Part shown: piece after piece, positions 11,818 to 21,540 of the stretch | How positions within the stretch are numbered: the stretch's first letter is position 1 | How the letters are laid out: each line of letters opens with the position of its first letter | NCBI GenBank assembly: GCA_932521035.1 | Contig: OW051497.1 | Location: 3,410,001 to 3,474,000, forward strand | DNA length: 64,000 nt | Direction of reading: 5' to 3' | Source of the DNA: Oscheius dolichura | Taxonomy: Eukaryota > Nematoda > Chromadorea > Rhabditida > Rhabditidae | Made by a program: the position numbers and the translations under genes | Notes under the pieces: generated by a model | The model's database searches: none | What the model saw: the letters and a program-made list of their open reading frames with translations, nothing else | Told to the model about the DNA's origin: nothing

Positions 11818-13054
11818 TCATTGAAGTTTCTCTGCTCCATCCATAACCATTTCGAAAATGACAGTGAAGTAGGAAGACTTCTCATTCTCCTTTTCATTGC
11901 GGCACTCCCGGATTTTGACATGATAATAGTCGTCAGTTGTCTGAAGGATAAGAGGTATACGAGCCGTTTATAAGAACCATTGTTCATGCCCAGAAATTAC
12001 TATAGACCAAATAAAGCGTGGGTATCTATTCTCATTTGAGCAGGCACACACTCTAACTTTCATTTTTTCTGATAACAGGCGAAAAAGTAAGTACCATTGT
12101 GTGCCTTTCTATTCTACTCACCAAATTGTAGGCCATTCTGGCTCTTTCATGGAAATAGAAGCCTTTAACAATGCGATTGTAGAGCAGCTGGTACATGGTC
12201 TGGTCACCTTCATCGGCAGTTTCCCTAAAAAAACAATTGAAATTCGATAGAAATTTACTCTGTTTCCTCTAGCAGCTGTTCATCCATCTCTTCTCCCACC
12301 AGAGCCGGTGCCTCGCCATCAATTGAATTCTTGTAATCCTCGGTCATCTAGAAGAAACAGTACCGACACTCATAAAAATTTCTAACTCTGACGACAACAT
12401 ATTCCAGCATGGCGAAGTCAACCGTGCCTTCCAATTTTCTTGCCCGCACGAATGCGTTTGCTCCTTTGCCGGTCAGTTTCTTGACTTTAGAGTATCCTTT
12501 ACTAGTCGCTTTTGCGACTTTAGAGTATCCTTTACTAGTCGCCTTTGCAACTTCTTGCAGTCCTTTTGATGCACTTTTGACGACGTCGGAGACATTGGCT
12601 GTTTTGAAAGCCCCCCAAATTTTCATCAGAATACTGCTCAGGAAGTTATAAACTTTTTGAAGGGGCTCTGCATACTTGTTGCGCTTTGGTCTTGAGCGAA
12701 GTCCTTCTCGGTTGATTTAATGAGGAATAGATAGACCTACCTTCTTGGCAAACTTCTACCATTTTTCTTGCGAGCGGATCGATGTTAAGCTTATTCATTG
12801 ATATTGCGGTAATGGGGACACTGAAATGTGTTTTTTGTTTTTAAATTATGGATTGTTTCAGACTAGTTTTTGCTATGATATATTTCGACTGCTGCCTATC
12901 GATCCCATTTCCGAAAAAAACTAAGGAACAGAATTCTAAGATCCACCAGCCAACACATACTTTAAAACAGTTGAAGAAATTCCACTTACCTGGCCTTCTT
13001 CACCTGCGAGTGCACTACCCAAAGCATTAGACAAAGAATAAGGAGACGACGCAT
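11818..13054 (-). CDS. Secreted protein of unknown family with an internal KATSKGYSKVA repeat
   Basis: Exons join in phase from ATG at 13054 to TGA at 11818, about 255 residues. The start MRRLLILCLMLWVVHSQ is a clear signal peptide. The mature chain is basic: PLARKMVEVCQEG, then RSRPKRNKYAEPLQKVYNF, then a lysine/serine-rich amphipathic segment with two near-identical copies of KATSKGYSKVA, then an acidic stretch (GEEMDEQLLEETEETADEG) followed by QTMYQLLYNRIVKGFYFHER. The last exon reads TTDDYYHVKIRECRNEKE and ends AEKLQ. No known domain is recognised. A paralogous last exon lies alone at 13996-14154, so this is a small family. Secretion is well supported; the role is unknown. The basic amphipathic repeats could bind membranes or polyanions, which is inference only. 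Confidence 0.75.
12483..12548. repeat. In-frame 33-bp tandem duplication
   Basis: Two head-to-tail 33-nt units (12483-12515 and 12516-12548) differ at a single base. Read on the minus strand inside the secreted-protein gene, each encodes the same 11 residues, so the duplication preserves the frame and is recent. Confidence 0.9.
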
Positions 13055-13225
13055 CGTCGAACGATGTAAGCGACCGAATGAGCAGGGGTGTTGAGCCGGG
13101 ATCAGTCCCTGTTGTAATGAGTAAATTTCTCACCGGTTTCTCACCAATGTTTCTCTCAGCCGTTGAAAGCCTTTGAAAGATTTATTGTTGTTTGTGTCAA
13201 GTTGAAAGTAAGTGAAAAATCGAGC

Positions 13226-13242
13226 CCGGCGCTTTGCGCCGG
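13226..13242. repeat. Short GC-rich perfect hairpin
   Basis: CCGGCGC, a TTT loop and GCGCCGG form a perfect 7-bp stem in otherwise AT-rich intergenic DNA, about 170 bp upstream of the secreted-protein gene. It could be a regulatory palindrome or chance. The rest of 13055-13995 holds only chance-like open frames on both strands. Confidence 0.4.
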
Positions 13243-13995
13243 ACGTGATTTGGGTTTAGTTGGGGAACATGCCAAGCCCTTTTTTTACTTTTGACGCTAC
13301 AACTTTTTTCAATTAAGAGATATTGAAAATCTAACTTTACCATCGTTTTTCTCGTAGTTGATTACCCCTAGTGACCAATTTTCATGGAATTTGGCCGTAA
13401 AACGAATGAGCTGCGATATCAAACAGCTTTGACAAATGTCCGCCGTCCGCCGTCTGCGTTCGCTCGCTGTGGCACTTTCCGCTGTGACTCTTTTTAAAAA
13501 AAACTTTGTATATGCTTCCAATAACTTTAAAAAACTTGTAACAAACATAATTTTTTACGCTGATACTTCCCCGCCTGATAAACCTTCTTTACGGATAAAC
13601 GCCTGCTCCTCATGTAGAGCATTACTAAAGATGGAACCTAGGACATTCGAAGGTATCAGAGCAAGAAGGAATAAGGGAAAACCAAGAAGGATCCGAATTT
13701 CACAGCTGAAAATTAACTTTTTCGTTACTTTTGTCCTCTTACCGTGTAATACCCATTTTTTCTTCTTTCTATCCATCATATCCGAACTAATAAAGATCTT
13801 ATACTCGATAAAAACACGAAAAGTTGAAAAAGAAACAGAAAAGAAAACGCAGCGCGGGCGTGAATAATTTAGTAAAAGGTCCCGTAGTCGAAAAACCCGA
13901 GATTGGAAACAGACTATAATAAAAGCGGCACACAAAATTACGTTACGATAAACATTAATAACATTCATATTTAGAAAATCATTTTAGTTGGCGTT

Positions 13996-14154
13996 TCAGC
14001 ATGTTTGGCACAAATCTACTCTGTCAAATTGTCGGGGTAAGGAGGCTGACCCAGTCATAAGCGTCTCTGCAACTAGGGTGCGGACAGAAGACTCCTTGTC
14101 AAGCTTGTCCTTGCGACATTCGCGAACTTTGACTTGGTAATAATCATACATTGT
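13996..14154 (-). pseudogene. Detached last exon paralogous to the 11.8-13.1 kb secreted protein
   Basis: After a CAG acceptor the minus strand reads TMYDYYQVKVRECRKDKLDK and continues to TGA at 13996. This matches the last exon of the upstream secreted-protein gene (TTDDYYHVKIRECRNEKE), including the splice position. No matching upstream exons (signal peptide, repeat, acidic segment) were found between here and the lectin pseudogene. It looks like the surviving 3' end of a duplicated copy, or an exon captured by a transcript I could not assemble. Confidence 0.5.
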
Positions 14155-14475
14155 CTGAACAATGAAATTTGGTCTCAGAAAAGCAACGAAGAAACTCTTG
14201 AAAATGTACGGCCTGCTCAGCCATTGACAATGAGGAATCTAACAGAGGAACTCGCCAATTCTCCATCAAACTTTCGAAACTTGCAGTTTCTTGTAACTGG
14301 GAATGACCCGCCTTCTAAAGACGAAAAAAAATTAGAAGAGCATTTCTGTAAATTTAATTTGAATGCAGTAGAAGATAAGAGGGAGCAAGGGATCTCCTCA
14401 GTGGTGGATTTGACTCGTGGTTTTCCTAGTGGATCTTCATGTAAAATCATCATTGGGGTAGCTATTATACAGTAG
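14134..14475 (+). other. Orphan open reading frame, coding status unclear
   Basis: A 113-codon plus-strand frame overlaps the detached exon by 21 bp. From the internal methionine near 14230 it reads MRNLTEELANSPSNFRNLQF and then FCKFNLNAVEDKREQG. Composition is protein-like (acidic and basic residues mixed, few low-complexity runs), but I found no partner exons and recognise no family. It may be a small gene, a relic, or chance. Confidence 0.25.
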
Positions 14476-14594
14476 TAAGCATACATTACGAAGTGGCAGT
14501 TGATTCCCTACAAGATACTCAGTTTAATAAACCCTTGTTGCCAAATTGGTTATATTATCTCCGCATGAACTTTCACCTCCCCTCTTCGACAAGG

Positions 14595-15890
14595 TTAATA
14601 AAATGGATGGGATGCGATCTCCTTAGACATCTTCAACAAACCTTCTGGAGCAATATTTTCATGTGAACACTTCTCAGGTCCTAAACTTCTCGCTCGTTAC
14701 TGCTCATCTCCGCATGAACTTACACAAGCCATCTTATCAAAAGAGAAGTAATCTTCTTCTGGATCTTCCAGCCGCTGTTTGATATAAGTTTAAGCCTTTT
14801 GCTTGACCAATTCGGGCCCAAACCCGAGAGCAACTAACTGGACTCCACTTCGACAAAGCTAAAAACTATTTGTCAGGCACACAAACAGTCGAGAAACCTT
14901 GGATATAACATTTTTAGTGTCCGACAGTCCCTTCTGTTTATCTGTCTCTTCGTTCACCACCGGCAGTCCGTTTGTGATGAAGACAGCCACCTTCTCTCCA
15001 CTGCCGTTTTCCTGAAATATCTCTCCTTGGCAAATCTCCGTTATGTCACCAACCTCAAGCATTTCAATCGCCTTCTCGATAGCGGCAGGAGTATTAGTGT
15101 ACCCGGAGTCGAATTCCGTCGGTACCGTCTGCTTGAATTCTTTGGTGGACCAGCTGGCCGGGAGTCAATCGGCGAAAGTGACCTCCGTAGCGAACTTGAT
15201 GAAACCGACGTGGACTTTGTTGGGAAGCAGAGTAGCCACCGATTTCAGGAAAAATCGACCAACTGTTAACATAAAATAGCAAACAGAAACGTCTTACCGA
15301 GGGCCAGTTCTCCTCTTGGATAGACTGGGAAGAATCTACGATGAAGATAATAGGGACGGATTTGTTGAGGGATTTGCACGGTTCCTTTGAGATGCATTTC
15401 TCACCCTGAGATTATGATCAACTGCATTCTTCTGTATCTGTCACTTGATTGTATTTCTTCCTGTCCACGTCGTCGCTCTCTCGGATATCGGCGTAGCCGT
15501 CCTTGCAGACGCACTTCTCATCCTTCACCACAGTATCTTTGTTCCTGCAGATAACGGGCTTCTTTAGTTTCTTGCATATGTAGCGACGCCATCCATAGTT
15601 AGGTCCGTATGCCCCAAACGGCTCAACATGATAGCAAAATGACTGAGAAGCGAAGCTGTGGTGCTGTAGAAGGAATAACATTTGGTATACATTTTGTATA
15701 CGATTACCGTGACACAATGTCCTGGCTTACTCCACTTTGCGAGCTCGTGAACTCCACAAGGAAGAAAAGAGTTACAAAGACGACCATCTCCATCAACAGC
15801 ATTTAGCATTCTGCCGCCTTTAAATGGAAGTGGATAGTAATCGCCGTGAAAAGCCGTAACTTTCGTGAAGTGAGAAACGTAATATCAGCT
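14595..15890 (-). pseudogene. C-type lectin plus vWA domain gene, decayed copy 1
   Basis: The minus strand encodes remains of a nematode CLEC-type secreted protein. In order: the end of a C-type lectin domain (SKPGHCV, then YGWRRYICKK), a cysteine-rich linker (CRNKDTVVKDEKCVCKDGYA), and a von Willebrand A domain starting SVPIIFIVDSSQSIQ, where DSSQS is the MIDAS metal-binding motif. The vWA continues VHVGFIKFATEVTFAD, then TNTPAAIEKAIEMLEV and VAVFITNGLPVV. It is broken: the exon after ENWPS is two bases out of frame relative to copy 2 and soon meets TGA, a TGA stop follows TFAD, and a TAA stop follows KQKA. The lectin N-terminus and signal peptide were not found. Copy 2 at 21.5-23.0 kb has different lesions. 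Confidence 0.65.
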
Positions 15891-16761
15891 CGCACGTACC
15901 GAAAAGTGTTTGGTTATGAAGATCTTCATCGTAGCCTATTCTCCACTCTACTTTTTAGAAATCATGAGAAATAAACAATAAGGGACTGAAAATCAGCGAA
16001 AATTTCAGCTCATTTTTTCAGTTGTATCATAAACCGCGACAGTTCCTCGTGCGTGTGACTAAGAAAAGATTTTTTAAATTGAGAAAACAAATTAACGTAT
16101 TAATAAAAAAAAAAGCTTAATCAACTTTTAACAAATAGTTCCATTTTTACTAAGGGAGCCGCTTTTTCGTGCTGGCGGTTACTTTTATTCTCAAAATCTG
16201 GTTTAATGCAGCGCTATGCGTATGTATTCTATTGGTTTGCATCAAATCTTAGGTTTATTTATTGCGTGCTAACCTTTATTTAACTTGTAACATCTAAAAT
16301 ATTGACCGTACCTCGCAGTCTGTTTCAGTATCCGTCGTGAGACCCATTCTTGCAGATCTGTATTCCGCGGTGGGACCCAGCCTTGCCGTGTATTGCCCAC
16401 GCTGAACTTGGAACTTTTTCTCCTGTAAAAGCGAACAAATGTCGATTAAGACGATTTCTCTTTGAGGTTATATTCGCTTTGGCATATTTACAATTCCTGG
16501 AAGAATCTCTTCAGCTCCTGTATGAGTTAGTGAACATTTACGCCAGGAAAACATTTGTGGAAATAATATTTGAAAATTTCTACCATGTATCCTCCATTCT
16601 TTCCATTAAAATAGGAAGAATAGAACGGTATCCTCTCTTTTTAGCACTAATCTTATTTCTACTACGCAAAAAGTGTCTTTGTACCATTTATTTACTAAGG
16701 AAATAATAATATACAACTACTTTTCATCAGCTCTTAGTTTTTGACAAATTTATTTCTAATT
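15891..16761. other. AT-rich stretch without a supported gene
   Basis: A 118-codon plus-strand open frame at 16350-16706 is leucine/phenylalanine-rich and lacks splice partners or domain features. I see nothing else. The missing 5' exons of the lectin pseudogene may once have lain here. Confidence 0.4.
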
Positions 16762-17073
16762 TTATAAAAAGGGGTAGTTTCTAACGAAGCTCTCCGCAAT
16801 CTCAGGAATTGCGAAGAAGGGATTCAGCCAGATGGGATTTCCACCGGTTGTTGCCATACGACCAACGAAGATGGGTGCACATAGAGAGGCGTTATTTTAG
16901 GCCTCATCTACAAATATGTCTCTTTGAAGTCAAGCAACTCACATCGATAATTTCTGACTGCTCTTGCCCTTCTTTCAAACTCGGATACGGGCTATGTTCG
17001 ACATGACGTCTCTCTCAGCTTTTGTCCACCACTCTTGGATATTGTGAAAGATGCTTGCCAACCAGGCGAACAT
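16762..17073 (-). pseudogene. Decayed relative of the tryptophan-rich small protein at 20.8 kb
   Basis: On the minus strand an ATG at 17073 opens MFAWLASIFHNIQEWWTKAE, resembling the start MSSWWSNVTQKVKNWWKSSD of the intact gene at 20807. After in-frame stops the strand reads CAPIFVGRMATTGGNPIWLN and ends FVRNYPFL with a TAA at 16762; this resembles the C-terminal FVRASGHLGAPVMM of the intact protein. The two parts could not be joined in frame by any GT...AG intron I tried, so the copy looks broken. The assignment rests on modest similarity over two short blocks. Confidence 0.4.
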
Positions 17074-18178
17074 TCTGAAATAAATGTTTCAAAGTTTCAA
17101 CGGAGAGTGAATGAACGCTCAGAAACAAACAGGGTCGGTGGTTATGTTATAAAAATACTGAGCCACGCTGAATAAATCTGAAGTGTTCCTCGTGTCGGAA
17201 AGTGTTCGTCTCGTGGCTCCCGTCTCACATTACTGAGAAACACGTGGTATAGGGGGACCGTTCGAGATAGAACTATGCGTAAGGGCAACCAAGTTACGAA
17301 CATTAAAGATGGCATTCCTTGGAGGAGGAGCTTGAGCTTGCTCTCATTAGTTTCAATTTTAATTGTAGCGAATATCCAGAAAATTATTTGACGTCTATGA
17401 TTGAGGAAGCGCCTCCGCACTGAGTTCAACGAAAAGAAGAAATCTACATAATGTTTACAGAAGATATTCTCAAAAGTCAAAAATGGGGCACTCGTTCAAA
17501 AACATTGAAGATAGGGGCATATACGATCTATGGGAACAACTGAGATGCCCCTAGAAGCTCCTAAGAATGGAACGCTGTCTAACGGACTGTTTTAGCCAGA
17601 CTCTTGCAGAACCAGCTGACGTTCCGATTAGCTTATGAATATGCTCTTTTTAACCTGGTAAGAGTCTGATAACCGAGGTACAAAGAGTAAAAAGTGGGCA
17701 TGTCGGTGAATACTATTCGAGGTTTTGCAGCCTGCCTGATTTGGATCTTCTGTGATGGAACTAAGAAAATTGGAGCCATAGTCTAAAACATTCTGAACAG
17801 CTGTGAGAGGCCACAGCTCGCCTGTGCCCTAAATCTTCTGACATCTGAATTAGAAAATGTCTGTCAAACCCGCCACCCTTCATAAGATACAGTACATTGT
17901 TGTCTTTTCACTGTTCATCGTTCAATCAGAGAGGAGAAAAATGTTTCCGTGATTGCCCTTTATAGTTTCCCAGACCCCTCACTTCCCGACACTCAGCTCG
18001 ACTGGTCACTGGGAATCGCCTCGGACGACTCACTATGGATCGATCGGTGACCACTGTGTGTTGCCCATCGCAGAGCCGTTGATCTAGGATATGCCCAAGT
18101 ATTCCCTCCTCCTTCTCACACATGGTTTTTTCTGGTCGCTCTCCCTAAAACAGAGCTTTGTTTACATCACCCTTTGGT
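17074..18178. other. Stretch without a supported gene
   Basis: A 112-codon minus-strand frame at 17142-17480 and shorter ones have no splice partners or recognisable domains. No RNA gene was identified. Confidence 0.4.
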
Positions 18179-18316
18179 CAGCCGATGTCCACATATGTTG
18201 TGCTGACCGATTTCGGCAGCCGTATTCCTCATCTAGCTCTTTGTGCGTTCTTTATCACACTTTGACTGTCCTCCTCGCCTTACCTATGGCGATCGGTAAA
18301 AAATTTTGCCGGCATA
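18179..18316 (+). repeat. Noncoding direct repeat, copy 1
   Basis: This segment recurs at 18661-18792 in the same orientation at roughly 80-85% identity by eye. Shared blocks include GCTGACCGATTTCG, GTATTCCTCATCTAGCTCTT and TATGGCGATC. Further similarity (GAAAACAGTTTCT followed by CTCCTC) appears at about 18511 and 18857, so the duplicated unit is longer, about 350 and 230 bp. It lies just upstream of the gene at 18963. Confidence 0.7.
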
Positions 18317-18660
18317 TACTTTTGAACAGCAGGGTGATTTCCGCTTAGATCCCCGCCCGGTCATCGTCGGTTTCTGATTGTTTCCATTAATGAAGACCAG
18401 GTATTTCTAATCAAAAGTGCCCATATCTATATTCAAATGGGAACTTTCTTATCAAAGTAAAGCGCGCCCAGCTGCGCGATATGTCATGCTTGAGTCTCTA
18501 ACTCGTGTTGGTGAAAACAGTTTCTAAACCTCCTCATACTTTAACATGCCTTCTATCCTTATCGGAAACTTTTTATGTCACCCTTCCTTTAGTCAGCTCC
18601 CGTATTTCTGTAAACAATGGCAACTCATCCGCCGTCGAACGCTGGCTAAAGATCAACTGA

Positions 18661-18792
18661 CCAGTCGACGTTGCCCACACATGTTGCGCTGACCGATTTC
18701 GTCAGCTGTATTCCTCATCTAGCTCTTTTTGCATTCTTTGTCACGCACCTTCTTTAGCTATGGCGATCAGTAAAACGATTTGCCGACACTAT
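18661..18792 (+). repeat. Noncoding direct repeat, copy 2
   Basis: Diverged second copy of 18179-18316, offset by about 480 bp. It sits 170-300 bp upstream of the start codon at 18963, so it may carry promoter elements of that gene. Confidence 0.7.
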
Positions 18793-18962
18793 AAAGGGCA
18801 ACTCGTTGGTGAGATATGCTGATTCATCACCGCTTGTGTCTCGGACCCTGGTTTTCGAAAACAGTTTCTGAAACTCCTCCCCTTGTAGCGTCTACTCTTT
18901 TCTCATACGAGCCCCTTCCCCTTCATTTTTTTGCTTTGATCAACTCTCTATTTGTGTTTAGA

Positions 18963-20246
18963 ATGGCTAATCAATCGTTGCCTGTTGTGGACTCCCTCCA
19001 TTTTTCATGCCTTCCCGGTGGGCAGAACGGTAAGTCTTCTTTAGAATGTACGGAAATGGCCTAATTTAACTTGTAGTGAACTAAAAGGGAAACGATTGTT
19101 TTACACCAGAACTTATTATTGGTATTTTGCCCGAATATTACTTGAAAATGTTTAGCATGCCAGTGTGCCCACCGGATACTCATTTCTCCTAAAAGAAAGA
19201 ACCAACTGGACGAGGATGAAGTGGATATGGTCTACAGCCATTATCTAAGAAGCTTTGAAAATTATGTCTCAGCTAGCGAGGCGATGCTGTAAGTTAGCAA
19301 ATTACATGTGTTTGAACAACTTTGTTTAGCAACCGTCTTTCTGGAAGAGATCAGCTCACTCTTCACACCATGGTACTTTTCTTTATTTCTATTAATCATT
19401 GGATATTATAGACACAGGCCGCTCGCCGGGAATATGAGAAGATGATGACGACGGCAAACGACTATCAAGAAGCTCTGGAAAGGAACAGGAAGAGATTTGA
19501 GGAAAAAGTGGAGAAGTTTTCAAAAACCCCTGGTCTCCGTCGTACTATGAAGAGAAAAACCGCAGTGTCGCCTATAAACCAGAAGAGAGCTGTAGTGGTC
19601 AGGCTGCGACAGATGGTCAGACAATTTGACTGGGAAGCGAACGAGTTCCGCGGGCATATCCTTTCCTATGAAAGGAAGGCTACAAAAGGTAACTAACTTT
19701 ACTGTTTTTGTCAATGTCATGGTTGCAGAAAGAAATGATTGTGACGCCAACGGTGGATGGATGACGGTGGATGATGAAATGGCCCCTGTACCTCCACCCA
19801 GAACCTCTTCTCTGCTTCCGCATGAAGAAGTGCCGGGATCTCTTTCGCCGCAGTATGATCTGCCTTATTCCCCAAATCCCAGTTCCGAAATTATGCTTTT
19901 TGATTATGCCTCCTTTGAAAATACCCCCTTTGAGAATTGCGAAGCTGAAAACGGTACACCTGATCAGTTCACCCAGAACATTCTTCGCTACACAGACCCT
20001 CCTCTCTTTAAAGACTGTGCCCCATCTGATATCACTTTCTACAGAAAGATTCCTAATCGTCGTATTATCAAGGACCGTGAACTAATTGAAACTTTATTTG
20101 AGAACCCCGGGTCCTCTTCACCTACGAGCGTTATTAGTTTTTATAACCCGGATAGTACAACAACCGTTTTTGAAACTTATCTTGTTGAATCTAGCAGCGA
20201 CCGTCCCGGCCCCTCCCAGTCCTCGAGTTCTAGTCGCGTTCTATGA
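18963..20246 (+). CDS. Uncharacterised protein with basic helical middle and acidic, proline/serine-rich tail
   Basis: Five exons (18963-19029, 19156-19288, 19330-19372, 19412-19688, 19729-20246) join in phase to 345 residues, MANQSLPVVDSLHFSCLPGG to ...SSSSRVL. After a small CxC-type segment (ACQCAHRILISPKRK) comes a charged helical part (YEKMMTTANDYQEALERNRK, then EKVEKFSKTPGLRRTMKRK). The 170-residue last exon is acidic with proline motifs (MAPVPPPRTSSLLP, LSPQYDLPYSPNP) and ends in a serine run. There is no signal peptide or membrane segment, so it is probably intracellular. I do not recognise the family; the tail looks intrinsically disordered with possible SH3-binding and phosphorylation sites. 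Phase agreement at four introns and a long unbroken last exon make it a convincing gene. Confidence 0.7.
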
Positions 20247-20806
20247 TTCCTTAACGTATTTCCAAATGTGTAATTCTTGTACACCTTGTTCATCTTTAGT
20301 AAGCGAGCCATTTATAACTTACCCCTGTATGTTGTACGATCCAATGTTCCCTAATGAATGCAGTTAATCAGTGCAACTTCTTTCTACTCTTCGGCCCTTT
20401 TAGGCACCAAAATAACGTTTGTATCCTATGACTTGAAACAAGCACTAACATGTTTAGTAGGGGAACGCCCATAGCATTTATTTTTTCTAGTTTATTAATG
20501 GAAACCAAAAGGCAGCCAGTGGGATATATTGGGCACTATAAACGTGCTCTCATTCAACTCCTAATAGAGTTAAACGTTTCCATATTTGAACACTGGCTAC
20601 TGCATGACGTTTGGGTAGCCATTCTTCTCATATTTCCCATTTGACATCTGTAGGCCTCGTAGGAGGACCACTCCAATTCAAGCTCGTCAAACATGTCTGG
20701 ATTTTGAGATTGGTACCCATTCCTGCGGGTAAATTGAAGATGTTCCATTTATAACAGCCTCCACGCCTCCAGAATTACAATTTGATTCGCCTGCTCTGGT
20801 GGCGGA

Positions 20807-21249
20807 ATGTCGTCCTGGTGGTCCAATGTCACCCAAAAAGTCAAGAACTGGTGGAAGAGCTCTGATGATGAGAGGGATGCTTACAGCGGAATGCTCCATA
20901 TCCGCGATGAAAACGCTAGAATCGGATTTTCAAAATTCAGAGACCGTCTTGCAGCAGGTATTTTACTTGCTTTAGGCTTTGCATTCTGTTTTTTTTTGCT
21001 ATCGAATTGAGTTATTCAGAAGTTTTAGGATTCCCTAGCCGTGGAAATAGCCTGCGCCCCGATCCTGAAAAGGCAATTGCAGGTATGCATTACTTATAGT
21101 ACTGTGCTCATTTGAGCATTATAGTTCGCCTGAAATCTGAGGACCCTAATGAAGATCGCTATTTCGTTCGGGCTAGCGGACATCTCGGAGCACCTGTCAT
21201 GATGGTTCGCTTCCCCAAATTTAAACCAATGGGCGCTCGCATGTATTAG
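20807..21249 (+). CDS. Small tryptophan-rich protein of unknown family
   Basis: Three exons (20807-20957, 21029-21082, 21125-21249) join in phase to 109 residues: MSSWWSNVTQKVKNWWKSSD, then RDAYSGMLHIRDENARIGFS, ending KFKPMGARMY. The N-terminus is an amphipathic helix with paired tryptophans; there is no signal peptide. Introns are 71 and 42 nt. A decayed relative appears at 16762-17073 on the other strand, suggesting a small lineage-specific family. It lies 560 bp downstream of the gene at 18963 on the same strand and converges on the lectin pseudogene at 21541. The function is unknown. Confidence 0.6.
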
Positions 21250-21540
21250 CTCTATGCTTCACGAAATCATGCTGCTCTAATAAATCCTTGTTGACAGCCG
21301 CTCGTTTTCCCTCTCGGGCGCTTTTGACAAATCAGAAAAACTGTCCGTTTATCTAAAGGGGTAAGCTCTAGTGATGAGCCTATAGTGAACACCGCTTCGG
21401 AAGGTTCATTCTCTTTATTTTGAATTATCTCCGTATCAGACATATCTTCTGCAGACTTTCTGAAGCAGTATCTGCATGTGAACACTTTAAGTCCTAAAAT
21501 CTCTTGCATCTTAGGTGGTAAGTTCCTATACTTACGCAAG

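Noticed and set aside
11655-11846. Plus-strand frame with possible small exons (VAELCIVLPYIK, then QQASKQRIADEHFKG)
   Set aside because: It overlaps the coding end of the minus-strand secreted-protein gene and has no domain or convincing start, so it is treated as a shadow.
13436-13968. Overlapping open frames of 143 and 137 codons on opposite strands
   Set aside because: Both are low-complexity, AT-driven frames without splice partners or recognisable motifs.
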